Shown here: piece after piece, positions 23,022 through 35,000 of the stretch | Position numbering within the stretch: the stretch's first letter is position 1 | Layout: the number at the start of each line of letters is the position of its first letter | Origin: Angiostrongylus vasorum | Lineage: Eukaryota; Nematoda; Chromadorea; Rhabditida; Metastrongylidae | Direction: 5' to 3' | NCBI GenBank assembly: GCA_018806985.1 | Contig: JADANN010000108.1 | Location: 3,348,001 to 3,412,000, forward strand | Length of the DNA: 64,000 nucleotides | Notes under the pieces: model-generated | Told to the model about the DNA's origin: nothing | Databases searched by the model: none | What the model saw: the letters and a program-made list of their open reading frames with translations, nothing else | Program-made: the position numbers and the translations under genes

Positions 23022-24180
23022 ATGATCAGCGTAGTGGGTTATTGTTTTTGTTGTTGCCTACCACTCACTTTCCGCAGCGGCTTTTTTTTTGTCAGTCGAA
23101 GGTGTTACATGTTACCAGTTTCATTATTTCTTGTTGTGTCTTTGATGAAATATGAGTACATCTCTGTAATATATGTACTTTTGTTATGTTTTGTTGTATT
23201 TCTTTTTATTAGCGCACTTTTGCATCAAAGTTTTTCTAGTTTGTTGAAGAAGACTGAATACTTCACTGTGTTTGATTTCTGTTATCTAAGCTGCAACGAC
23301 GTCTTCAGTTACTTTTCGTAACTGATTGGTCATTGGTAATTTGTACAATCCAACAGTGGTGAGATCTGTCACCTTCCAGACGTAAACCATTTTGATTTCC
23401 TCAAGTCGGTAGTTTGTTAGTAGTCCTATGCATTGCGTAGACACTCGTTTCTACTTGATCGATTGACATGTTCTGTCTCAATCTGTGTTAAATTTCATGT
23501 CTCTGGTGCAGTAGTACGTTTTTCCAGTGTATCAATAATATCTGCTTCATAGTTCGGTTTAAAATCCTGTGGACGCTGACACCTTTTTTTGAAAGAAATT
23601 TCGAATCATCATAGGGTAGAATTTATGGTAAACGTAAAAGTGTGCTTCTGTCAAGGAAGCTGTGCATGCAGGTGCCAGATTTTTCCAGTCATTGTCAGCA
23701 TATGCAGCAATCATTGTCAACAACATTCGGAACATCCTCATCTACCTCATCGTATTAGGGCGGTAGGTTTTCATTAAAGACGGCGTAAGCATGGAATGTG
23801 TGTCCAGCGGCGATGGAAGCGCTAGGCACGGAGAGTGGAAACGTAACAAGAGGAAGCGCGATGAACAGCTGAGGAAGTCGAACAAAGCAGAGAACCTATC
23901 CGGTAAAGCAGGGTGAGTCGCCTAATATCGATGCTGGACAGTTCATTGCTGAGCTAGTTCATATTACATGTAGTTTGAGGAACTACGGCCATATGCATTT
24001 TGGAAAGAGGTGTCTAATTTTTTAGTTGAGCCAATTGTAAAACTTCTTTGAATCTGAAAGCTCCGGAATAAATACGTGAGTACACTCGGCTTATATTGTT
24101 GTGGAAAATGAGCCAACTTCACGATAGATAAAGAGTTCGTACCACGAGTTGGACGTGTCTCGAGAGGTCCGAATATTATC
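23022..24180. other. PDCD2 3' flank without recognised gene
   Basis: T-rich sequence follows the PDCD2 stop. The hydrophobic frame at 23022-23321 begins at the base after the stop codon and is rich in TTT and TTG codons; it is most likely untranslated 3' sequence. I see no clear repeat family before 24180. Confidence 0.45.
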
Positions 24181-24480
24181 CATATAGAGTTTGCTTAGCG
24201 TACTGGTTAAAGATGCCGTGCAGTACACGTGCGGTCGTCGGTTCCGCCATGCGCACCGGACAAGCTAAGATCTGCATCAGGTCAGTCCGTGGGGTCGGCG
24301 AATTGGTACCAGCTATCTGTGGGAGGGTGGAAATGTTGACTTGGTTCATCGGTAGGCCATTGAATGTCATTATATAGGCCAGATATGCATTCAATCACCA
24401 CTATGACACTTTAGGGAGTGGAATATGTGGCCCATCCTCAAGGGTTCGATCAACGCCGGACGCTTTTTCCTTTACGATTA
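24180..24480 (+). repeat. Family A SINE, copy 3 (diverged)
   Basis: The head reads TTAGCGTACTGGTTAAAGAT and the body keeps ATCTGTGGGAGGGTGG and ATATGCATTCAATCACC; the tail ends GATCAACGCCGGACGC. It is more diverged than the other copies. Confidence 0.65.
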
Positions 24481-24748
24481 ATGGCTGCATCTTTCAACAC
24501 AAGGTCCGGCGTTCAATTTCCTATCACACGCGCTGTGGGTTGAAGTGAACTCATGTCGTAACTCTTTAACTCATTCGCGATGGCATCCATTTCCTTTGTT
24601 AGCTTAGTCGAATACAAGCAACTTTTCTGTCGGCTGCGGACTTCCTGGTTTTTCTGAAAAAGTTTTTCATATGTCATTAAGAACAGAGAATGGGCTTCCA
24701 GGTTAGCACTCTGATTTTGGTTTGCTTTCGATTTATTTTCTCCAGTGA

Positions 24749-24750
<2 letters not shown>

Positions 24751-24832
<82 letters not shown>
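24751..24832. repeat. (TA)n microsatellite
   Basis: About 80 bases of TA dinucleotide with a single TG interruption near 24783. It lies about 90 bases from the tail of the reverse family A copy that follows. Confidence 0.95.
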
Positions 24833-24834
<2 letters not shown>

Positions 24835-24924
24835 TGGGAGAGATTCTACAAGTCGCCGAACCGAAAATAGACGTCATAATATTTACACTGTGTCTATACC
24901 TGGCGAATGGTTGAAATAAATAAA

Positions 24925-25155
24925 AAGGATAGAACTCTCGGTGTTGATCTATCCATGTGCTATGCGCCGTGCATCCGACTTCATTAAGCATCATCGGAGG
25001 TGATTGAATATGGGGTCAATGCCATCATCCTCCCTATACAAGTCTGGTACCAGTTTTCCGATCCGGGAGAGATGGAGGGCTTGGTGGGTCTGGGGCGCGG
25101 GGATCGATCCCATATGTGTTGCATGGCGCCTCCGACCACTGCGTTACATGCGCCC
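24925..25155 (-). repeat. Family A SINE, copy 4 (reverse)
   Basis: The tail (AAAAAGGATAGAACTCTCGG) is at the left end and the head, with ACCACTGCGTTACATGCGCC, at the right. Part of the central region (the GATGTATCGA section) is deleted. Confidence 0.75.
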
Positions 25156-25455
25156 TATGGGTTGGGTGAGTGGGTTAGTCTAGCACAATCCCATCTTTCG
25201 ACAATAAACAATTTTTTTTGCTAGTCAGAGGTCTTTTGGATTAAGAACATCACTGTATTGCAGAGAAAGGTTTGCTTTATCGACGCAGAACTTATCTATC
25301 GGTCTCTATGTCAAAGTTTATAGCTCGTTCTTCCTGCCCAGTCGTGTTCCTTTGTGGGTTCTCTGAGAGAGAGAAATGTCATCTTCGCCAATGTTGTAGA
25401 GAAAATGAAGTCAAGGAGGTATGTGTTCGTTTGATGGAATTTCGTTAGTAGAATA

Positions 25456-25477
25456 TATATATATATACATATATATA

Positions 25478-25513
<36 letters not shown>

Positions 25514-25524
25514 TATATATATAC

Positions 25525-25565
<41 letters not shown>
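25456..25565. repeat. (TA)n/(TACA)n microsatellite
   Basis: About 110 bases of TA repeat with regularly spaced TACA units, ending 10 bases before a family A tail. Confidence 0.95.
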
Positions 25566-25567
<2 letters not shown>

Positions 25568-25568
<1 letters not shown>

Positions 25569-25920
25569 AAAATAAAAAGGATAGAGCTCTCGGCGTTGAT
25601 CAATCCCCTGAGGGATGCGCCACGCATTCGACTTCATTAAGTATCGTTGAAGGTGATTGAATGCATATCTGGCCTTTACAATCACTTGCGGTGGCCTATC
25701 GATGTATCGAGCCAGTGTTGCTATCCTCCCAGACAAGTCTGGTACCAATTTGGCGACCCCCGGACGGATGGAAAGCTTGGTGGGCCAGGGGGCGTGGGGA
25801 TCGATTCCACGTGTGTGTCGTAGTGCCGCCTCCAACCACTGCGCCACACGCGCTCTTTTTCCACGTGTGTATCGCAGTGCCGCCCTCCAACCACTGCGCC
25901 ACACGCGCCTTTTATATGTG
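25568..25920 (-). repeat. Family A SINE, copy 5 (reverse) with duplicated head
   Basis: A full element with the tail at the left (AAAAAGGATAGAGCTCTCGG). Its head at the right is duplicated in tandem: the CCAACCACTGCGCCACACGC block occurs at about 25833 and again at about 25888. The element is bracketed on both sides by long (TA)n arrays. Confidence 0.85.
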
Positions 25921-25921
25921 G

Positions 25922-26038
<117 letters not shown>

Positions 26039-26076
26039 CCGATCAAATTCCGTTAGCTTCATCAAATTCTTTATAG

Positions 26077-29000
26077 ATGATTTCACCGTCTGTAACTCAT
26101 GTCGTTGCGAAACCTCCTCAGAAGAAAGACAAGTTTTATCCATATTCTGCATTGTACTATGCAGTAGTGTCAGGTTTGTTGTGATCTTTCTGTGGGGTGC
26201 GAACATGACAAGACATTAATTATTTTACAATGCGAATTCTTTGAGGAGCACACATACTTCAACAAAGTTGGCTTAACTGTCTCAAAGATGGCACAGCACC
26301 TGAATGTGAGCATGAATTTCCACCGGATGGCGATGACTTATATGCACTCAAGTTCAGGGAAATACTCGTATTGTATGCAAGTCTTGTGTTTTTGTTATTT
26401 TGGAATTTAGCTCATGAATTTGGTGTCGTAATAACATATAATGAAGTAGAGCAAGTGTAAGTTCATGGAGCACAGTTTCGGCTCCAAACATTTGAAAAAT
26501 AACGAGATTGCAGCCGTAGGAGCGTAATTTACATTGGGACTGAAAGGAACTTCGTCATCATCTTCTACTTTCGTAGGTGGTCGGACTATTGTTCGATGTC
26601 AAACAATGCGCGATTTTTTTCTGGCTTTTGCCTTATTGTGCGCGATTTCATGAGCTTCATGAGAGCACCGTAAGAAATGCTTTGATCCACTTACAAGTAT
26701 TCTTCAGGAGTGCTTATGATTTTTCAGTTTTTTGACTTGTGCTTTGACTTTGTGTTTTGAGATGGAAGCACAATTTAGTCTAGAGACAATAACATCTACG
26801 AGCCATTTCCTTCGTTCTGAAAAATGAAATCAGAAAGGTGTGATTTCCACTCCAGATTGATGACGTATGAGCGATTCTGACTTATTAATATTCTGCTTGG
26901 TAGAGACATGTCCCCCTCCCAACGTGTTATCACCTCATCGTGGCTGGGAGGTGTTCCTGGGGTTCGGGCTGCGATGTACAACGGAGGATTCATTCCCATG
27001 GTAGGGTCTTCCAAGTCGAGAAGCCAGCAAACCTCCGATAAATGCAGCTTATGCTGGAGCCCGCAGAATCAGTGAAGGCGGGCCATCCAACTATCCAAGT
27101 AGGAGACACATGTTCAATACCGCATACATTGAGAGTAGTGTGTTTGAAACGGGATTAGTTGAAATAGCTAGAAAACACTCTATTGTTCAATCTTTCATTT
27201 ATTTCATGTGGAATTACCTATTGCAAAGTTTTTTTTTCTGTTTCTGTGATAACTGTGATCGCGGATGCTGACTATGGGTGTTGAACTAATGAGTATTGCG
27301 TGTTATAATTTGAATCACCACTAGTAGTTCTTGTGCCACGGTCTTTCTCCCTCATTCTTTAAACGGCAAAAACACTATTTTTTGCTAAAATATTTTCACA
27401 TATGGGAAATTCACAGTAAAAGTCGTAAACGTGTACGCTCAGTTACTTTTTTTCCCTTGCTCTATTTTGTCTTAGGGTTTTCTTGATGAATCGCTTTTAT
27501 GTTGGCTGGCGTTCGCGGTGAGGCAGTGGTTATTATCAACGTTTTTTTTTGTGACAATTACTTGTTTGTCATATATTTCGTTCTTCTAAGTTGAAGAATG
27601 GGCGCGTGTTGAGCAGCGGTTATAGTCGTTGGTCCGATCCCGCGCCCCCTGACTCACCAGGCCTTCCACCATCCCTCCTTGGTGGTCAAATTGCTATCAG
27701 ACTTGTCTGAGAGGAGAGCATCATACATCAGTGGGTCACCACAAGTCATTGTTTAGGCAAGATGTGCATTTAATCACCTCTAAACGATGCTTGATGAAGT
27801 CGAAGCATGGTGATGGATGCCTCAGGGATTGGTCAACGGCGAGAGCCCTATTTACTTTTTAGCCGTTTCACGACTATGTGCCTCGATTTCGATATGGACC
27901 CTACTGCACATTTGGTACGTACATTTTTAGTTCAATGCGCACGCTTTTTTGGGCTTATTTCGTCGCACAGAGCTTTCCACCAGCTTTTTATAATCAGTCG
28001 ATAGCTTGTTGAACACAGATTTTATGGTGGGGTGGTTCTATGGGATCGGCATTTCAAATGCCCTGTACTTGCAAAAAAGCCGTTTCTGTGTGGTGGGATG
28101 GAACCGGTGGATACAAAAAAAACATAAAAGAGGCACAGAAATATACTTTAACTGTCATGCAAAACCATGCGGAAGGCTAATGCTACCAGTTGCTGGACGA
28201 GATTAATACACGAGAGGTGACAAATGACATGGGAACATACACAGAAGAACATAATGGATATGTAGATGTTGGAGAAACACGAAAGATATGTTAGGGCACC
28301 ACATATTAAAACGATAAAAATCTCAAGAAAACGGGGGCACCATGGCTCTTGTAAAGGCTGATGAACCGTGCGTCTTGATTTTCAATGCGCATTTCGGTTG
28401 TGCGGCAATGACAAGATGTCCAATGGCCCTGAGAGCCGAAATGGCAGCGGTCGTGAAAGGAATAGAATTTGAGAAAGTCTTTTAAATAAATAAATATATA
28501 TATATATGTCCTAAAATATGACGATATGTAGAAATGTACCCTCTATTGTATGACATTTTTTTTACATTTCACATGACGCGTCGTCACATCTACTGTGCGG
28601 ATCCCAGCACGTCTTGCATTCGATTTTTCCTCCGATTTGTTGTCCACAGTGGTCTTCGAACATTTTGTATGTTATTTCGGCTGCCGCTTGAGGATTTTTG
28701 TCCTCTTTTATAAATGTTGTAGGATGCTGATCGAGTCGACTCTCCTTGCAGTCTTGCAGACCGCCGGGCTAGAGGTGTTCCTGCGTGGATTGAGGAGAGC
28801 GTTGGTGCGGGGATCGAACTAGCGCCCTTTGCTTTCCCTCATTAATGACGTCACCAACCACTGCGTTATCCCCCTCGCCATGGTATAGGAAGATGATAGA
28901 GCTCTCGGTGTTGATCAATCCCTGAGGGATGCGCCATGCATTCCACTTCATCAAGCATCGTTAGAGGTGATTGAAATGCATATCTGGTCTTTACTACAAT

Positions 29001-32000
29001 GACTCACGGTGGCATGCCGATGTACTGAACCAGTGTTACTATCCTCTCAGACAAGTCTTTACCACTTTGCCGACCTTGGAGGGGTAGAAGGCTAGGTAAG
29101 CCTGGGGCGTGGGATCGATTCCACGTGTATCGTAAGTCGCCTCTAATAACTTCGCTACACGCGCTTCTCACTAATCGTGTAATAATGTGTTATAATATAT
29201 GGTACAGTTATATATTATGAAAAGCAAAACATCTTGAAATGGTAACAAACACGTCTTGCGCTGTTTTGAGTTGGTCACAAGGACACTTCAGTGCAAAACT
29301 AAGAATGGTAGTTTTCTTATTAAGTGAAATTTTTTTTTGTTATTGAAGATTAACCTTGAACATTTCAGGCACAAAAGATATCGGCAGTTGTATGGCGAAA
29401 AAGGTTGTAACATTTTCTCCACTGAACCTTTTTCTCGAGTTCTTGTGTTCTGTAGTAGCCGATCACATGTTGGAAAACAGAGAAGGGCGGCGCTTCATAG
29501 GTCCGTTTTCGTGTTTCATCGTGCTGCATGTAAGTAATTCTTCAGTGCACTTGTCATTTTTTGCACCATTCTATTAGAAATGGCGAAGTGGATACAGGTG
29601 GTGAGATGTGTTCTGCTCTGGTCTTAATAAGTTGTCGTTACATTGGGCGTCTTCGGTAATTAGTAATTCTTCTGTAGTTGGGACTCGGTAATTAGACCTG
29701 TATGTAAGCATTATTAATACAATACTATCGACATAATAAATTCAATAAGGTATGTATGTACATTTGTCAATAACAAAACTCATATAGGAGGAAAGTGTAG
29801 GAAGTGAGGAGGTACATTAGAAATAAGGCATTTTCTTAACGATTGGTGCATCTACAAGGGACAAGGAACATATAACATGTCTACGTGGATCAAATTTGGT
29901 GGGAGTACAACAGTATGTTAAGGATAATGAATTGATGAATCATTGCCAAATCTCTAAACCTCCATAGGTGGTCTTCGAGTAGCAAAAACCTGTGAAAAGG
30001 AGTATACGGTAGATAATCTTGCAGTGCCCATTGCGGATGCATTAAGTTGCTCAAGAATTAATGTAGCATTTCAGCCTGTGTTTTCAAAATTGCATAACTG
30101 TGCTCGAGAGTAAATGTCATCAGTCGAGAATAAAAAGACTGTTGGAATCTACGTATCTTTGCCAATGAGAAAATGTAGATTCTGATGGTTGTTATTTCAA
30201 CTGTTAAATTTTTTTTGAGCTGAGATATGCCATCTTAAAAATACAGATTTATATCCGATATTAATTTCTAAGAAACGTGATCAATTCTGCTTTTTTCCTT
30301 TTTATTTATTTGTTTATTTATCATTGTTTATATTTATAGTTTATTTTCTATTTTTATATCAGTCCAGTTTTTTTACCAAATGTCCCAAAACAACTCAAGA
30401 AAAATAAAAGCTATTGGAGTCTTTACAGTTATGCCTGCGAGGAACAAGTTTATTTATAAGAGTTCCGTAAAATTCCCTCCATAAACTTCTAGAGAAGATG
30501 AAGTCGTTAAAGGCAGTTTCGGCCTCGGGCTTGGTTTTTTAAGCGTTTTTCGCACAGAAAATTATCGAAGTACTTGCCCTTCATCCCATACAGCACCAGT
30601 CGCTTGCGATACATCTCGTCGAATCTAAACTCATAGGAGTGGATTTGACGATATTGCTGTTTTGACATCTGAAATTCTAGCCTTTGAAACATAACTTTCA
30701 TAAACGAAGCATGGTGTGTTGGTGAATGCGTTACTCCCGGAAGGGATAATAGCGCGTTCGTTCCCCACCGCAGACACCTGCGGTTCGGAGTTTTGCAAAT
30801 ATGTCAGCATCAATGTGGTTGTTTCACAAATAATACCCTGCCGTGAAAACTAGTAAAAGGCAGTAAATAAAAAAGTCAACATTGTGATGCTGAGATATTT
30901 GCAAAACTCCGGACCGCATTTGTCTATGGTGGGAATCGAACGCGTTACTGTCCTTTCCGGGGAGTAACGCTTCACCACCACACCATTCGGGTCCTTCGTT
31001 TCGACTATTTCTCAGCTAGTTCTATCGATCATTGCCCATCAACAATCACTCGTCAACGGGATTGATTTGGGGAGCACAAATCGGCATTGAACCCAATTAG
31101 GCTGAGGCTGTAGTCGAAATTCACAATATTGACTTTTCTTATTTACTACCTTTTGCAAGTTTTCACGGTAGGGTATTATTTGTGAAACAACCAGGCGAAA
31201 CGAAGGATCCGCATGGTGTGGTGGTGAACGCGTTACGCCCCAGAAAGGACAGTATCGCGTTCGTTCCCCCACTGCAGATACCTGCGGTCCAGAGCTTTGC
31301 AAATATCTCAGCATCATTGTGGTTGTTTCAGAAATAATATCCTGCCGTGGAAACTTGTAAAAGGCAGTAGATTAAAAAAAGTCAATATTGTGGTATGGGA
31401 CATACTTGGACCAACTTCAGTCAAGTACTTGGCCAGTGGTGTAGCTGTATACAAGTCTGCATGCCGGCTATATGTCGGTTGGGCTTTTACTTTTGCTCTA
31501 TGAGCACAGACGTGTAGGGCAATAGTGGAAGGTTGTGTGTAGTAGTAAACATATGGTCGCTAATTCGACGTTGCCCTAGATCAATAAGCCTGTTAGAGTC
31601 GGAAAAATTGTAGCGAAATTGGAAAGAGCTCACTCCGATCCACATAGTGCCAGATCCTGCCCATGCTGTTGAAGGATCTGCTATTCCCGGATTCTAGCGA
31701 GAGTCAGCTGGTCCGCCATTCAGCAACATTTATGAACCTCTCATGTGACAGCCGAATTCGGATGCGGATCCAGTGAGTGACTTTCGTGGAAGACGAAAGC
31801 AAGGTAACGAACCGAATGGAAGAAGTGCTATTGTCCGCAAAATATGTGGAGTGGGTTATATAAATAAATAAATAAGTAATAAGATACAAGTAGCATGCTC
31901 GTGCATAAGCGGGTAGGCGTGCTTGCATTTACGGGGATTTTATGCAGCACGTGAATCTGGTCAAAAGGCTGCTGTTAAAGGATAAGGGAAGGGCACATAG

Positions 32001-35000
32001 GTTCGAGATTGTCTACAAGAAACGTATTACTTATCTGCTTGAAGAAAGTCCGATAGATTGTTGGAGAGAATGTTCATTCTGAACGCACTAGGTAGCACAG
32101 GATTTAAAACATCAGAAACTCGGGATATATATATCAGCTAATCCAAATTCATCTCGTTCTCGGATCTGGTTGTACCTATGTCTGCTATCTTTTTGCCAAT
32201 TATTATATTTGACGTTTTATATTATATATGTTACATTTAACGTTTGAATATTTGACGTTTTTATAAGGGATTATCGATTCAGTGGGTGTTCTTCTGGGAT
32301 CGACATTGCTATGCAAAACCGTTGCTAAGAATAATTGCTATGGCAGAAGCCACGATCAGTGGGGTACTGAACCTGTGGCCACTTTCTCGCTGTAAACGAA
32401 AAAAAACCGTAACGACCCTCCTTTACGAAGCCTCTGGATGACTTAGACACAGGTTAGGGGACGTATAGAGGTTTCACCGGTATCCATTCCAGTTACTTTC
32501 TTATTAACGAGTTTATAAGTGTTGGAGGTGACATTTCATCACCCAATGATTGCATTTTCTCGTGAAATTTCTAAATTTGAGGTTTTGGACCAAGTTATAT
32601 TTTTGTGGCTGGTATTTTTTCCTTCTGCCAAAGTCAAACAAAAGTATACTAGCATGTCTAACAGCGTACTGTTTTAATTTGTGGGGAAATTAAGCTTTTT
32701 TTCATGTAGTTAAAGCGAGCAGCTAAAAAATTTTTTATACTAGCTACACCGCAGTCATGCTGAGATATTCGGAAAAGTTGGACCTAAGGCTAGATTCGAA
32801 CCCTAGATTACCCTTTGCGGTGGCTCAAGTGTTACTAGCTGCACCACTAGGGCCCTCGTTTTGCCTTTCTCTCGGCCAATCTTTTACCTTAACGTTGTCA
32901 TCATCAATCACGCGTCAACGGGAATTATCTGGAGAGCACAAATCGGCATTGAACCCAGGTAAGCCGAGGCCGTAGTCGAAATCACAATGTTAAATTTTTG
33001 TTTACTGCCTATTACTCTCTTGATTGGTTGAGAGAAGGACAAAGCAAGAGTGTCAGTGGTGCAGTGGGTAACGCATGAGCCGAAGGAAAAAGTGATGGCA
33101 GATTCGACTCTGGCATGGGATCCAAGTTTTGCAAATACGTCAGCATCACTGTGGTTTGGCTTCGCATGATACTTTCCCGTGAAAAAAATAATTTGCAGTA
33201 GATGAAAATTTTAACATTTATGTGTTAGTCTATAACCAAAATGGCTCATAAAGTTTCGTTTTTAGTTTAATCAAAGCTGGAGGAGGCTCGATTGCTATGG
33301 ACGATTGCTGGAGAGTCATCAGGGAAAAACCAAATAAAGCTGCCAACTTGGTAAATGTTCCTTGTTTTGTTTTAATGAGATAAATTTTTGAGGCGTTATT
33401 TTGTATGATAAGCAGAAACAGTATAATTATCATTCATCTTAAAATCATACAGGTTTCAATGATTATAATCGCGAATGGCGAAGATTTGCTTGTGCACGAC
33501 GTCAACATAAGTTTCGTCAAGCAGCTACTAATACTGCATGTCCCCATCTTATATGAAGAAATACTCACCCAGATTCTAAAAAATGAGGTTGTTGCTGATT
33601 TGGAACTTATGGTGACCCACGCACTGTACTACTGGTGTAATGAGCACCCGAAAAAGCTGAAGCTTTCCGATAAAGAAATGGAACAAATTTGGAGGTGTCA
33701 GAAGCAGTCAGACAATGGCGACACTAAGATGAGCCCTCCAACTGACCATTCTGCGTTGTCGCCAGAGTTTGATAAATTATCAAATGAACCTGAGCGATGT
33801 CCGACAAAAGTATTCGATAACGAGTGTGTTTTATCTACTATTTGTAGGAACTGCTTCTCATTAAATAGTGTGCTAGCAACATTTCCGATAATGTACCTTC
33901 CTTCACTGAAGAGCTAATACGAGGTTGGTAAACAAACTTTTTTCGGCTAACGTTTCGATATCTTCGTCTTCCTGAGAGGCAATGGCTCGAGTCGACGCCC
34001 ATAGTTCTTCGTATTCTCGATGTGATGTCTTCATCGTCGTATCGAGTTCGATCTTCTTCATTGGAACCTGGCTCGAATGAGGCAATCCCATCCATCAATG
34101 CTCTTTTATACACGACGTTGGTACGACTATCCGCTAATAGCAACTCGTTTTTTTTCGGACAATCCATCTTGCAGAAATTGATGTCATTACCAGCTTGCAA
34201 AAGCGTAATAATACTTCACAAACCAGCTTTCACCTGATGCTTATTATTGGATAATCGTATCAACGTCCTGTATATCACCAGGTGGGACTGGCTCATTCGA
34301 GCGATGTTCCACTGATTTTCCGATTCGATACGACGAGGAAGACACGAAGAATTGTGGACATCGATTCAGATTCTTTCTGACCGATTCTGAATAAGATGAA
34401 GATGTCGAAACCTTAGCCGAACAAAGTTTGTTTACCAACCTCGTGTTAGCTCATCAATGAAGGAAGGCATATTGATCATTCATTCCGGGGTTAAAGGCAA
34501 GTAGGTTTATGAAGTTCCGATGGTGTTATATTATAACTTCATGATTATGAGGAATACTCTGCATGAATCTTATCTTACAATACCCTTTCAATTTTAAATG
34601 TTTACATCTAAAACTTTTAGAAGACTAGTAACGAAATGTGACCTTTTGAAAGCCTAACCAAAGGGGGCATCTATAAACCTGAATTATAATACATCGAAAA
34701 CAACATCGTTTCCTGCTGAAATCCCGTCCCTTCGTTTGCATTCATACTTAAAACACGAAACATGAAGCAGTAAGTTAGAGGAGATATATGCCATGCGCTC
34801 CGTAAAATCGCTTTCGTCATCGAAAACTATGGTAACTTTTATCTCGTTGGCAAAAAACTGTACATTCTAGTCATTTTTATTCCAAGTAGTGTAGCAGCCT
34901 TTTAACTCTGCTTTAACAGTTTCACCCTGGTTTCAGTGACTGTTTTACGAACGAGTCTAGTTTGTTAGAAGATATGGAGATAGAAATTGAAACAAACAAC

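Noticed and set aside
23022..23321. Hydrophobic 99-codon frame just after PDCD2
   Set aside because: Starts at the base after the PDCD2 stop in T-rich 3' sequence; composition explains the hydrophobicity.
32750..32880. Possible minus-strand tRNA (GGTTCGAATC with TGGTGCAGCTAG)
   Set aside because: It is the tRNA-like head of a family B variant repeat, with the family body attached.
33838..34237. Open frames on both strands near 33.9-34.2 kb
   Set aside because: They fall inside the fold-back element, whose mirrored arms give mirrored frames.
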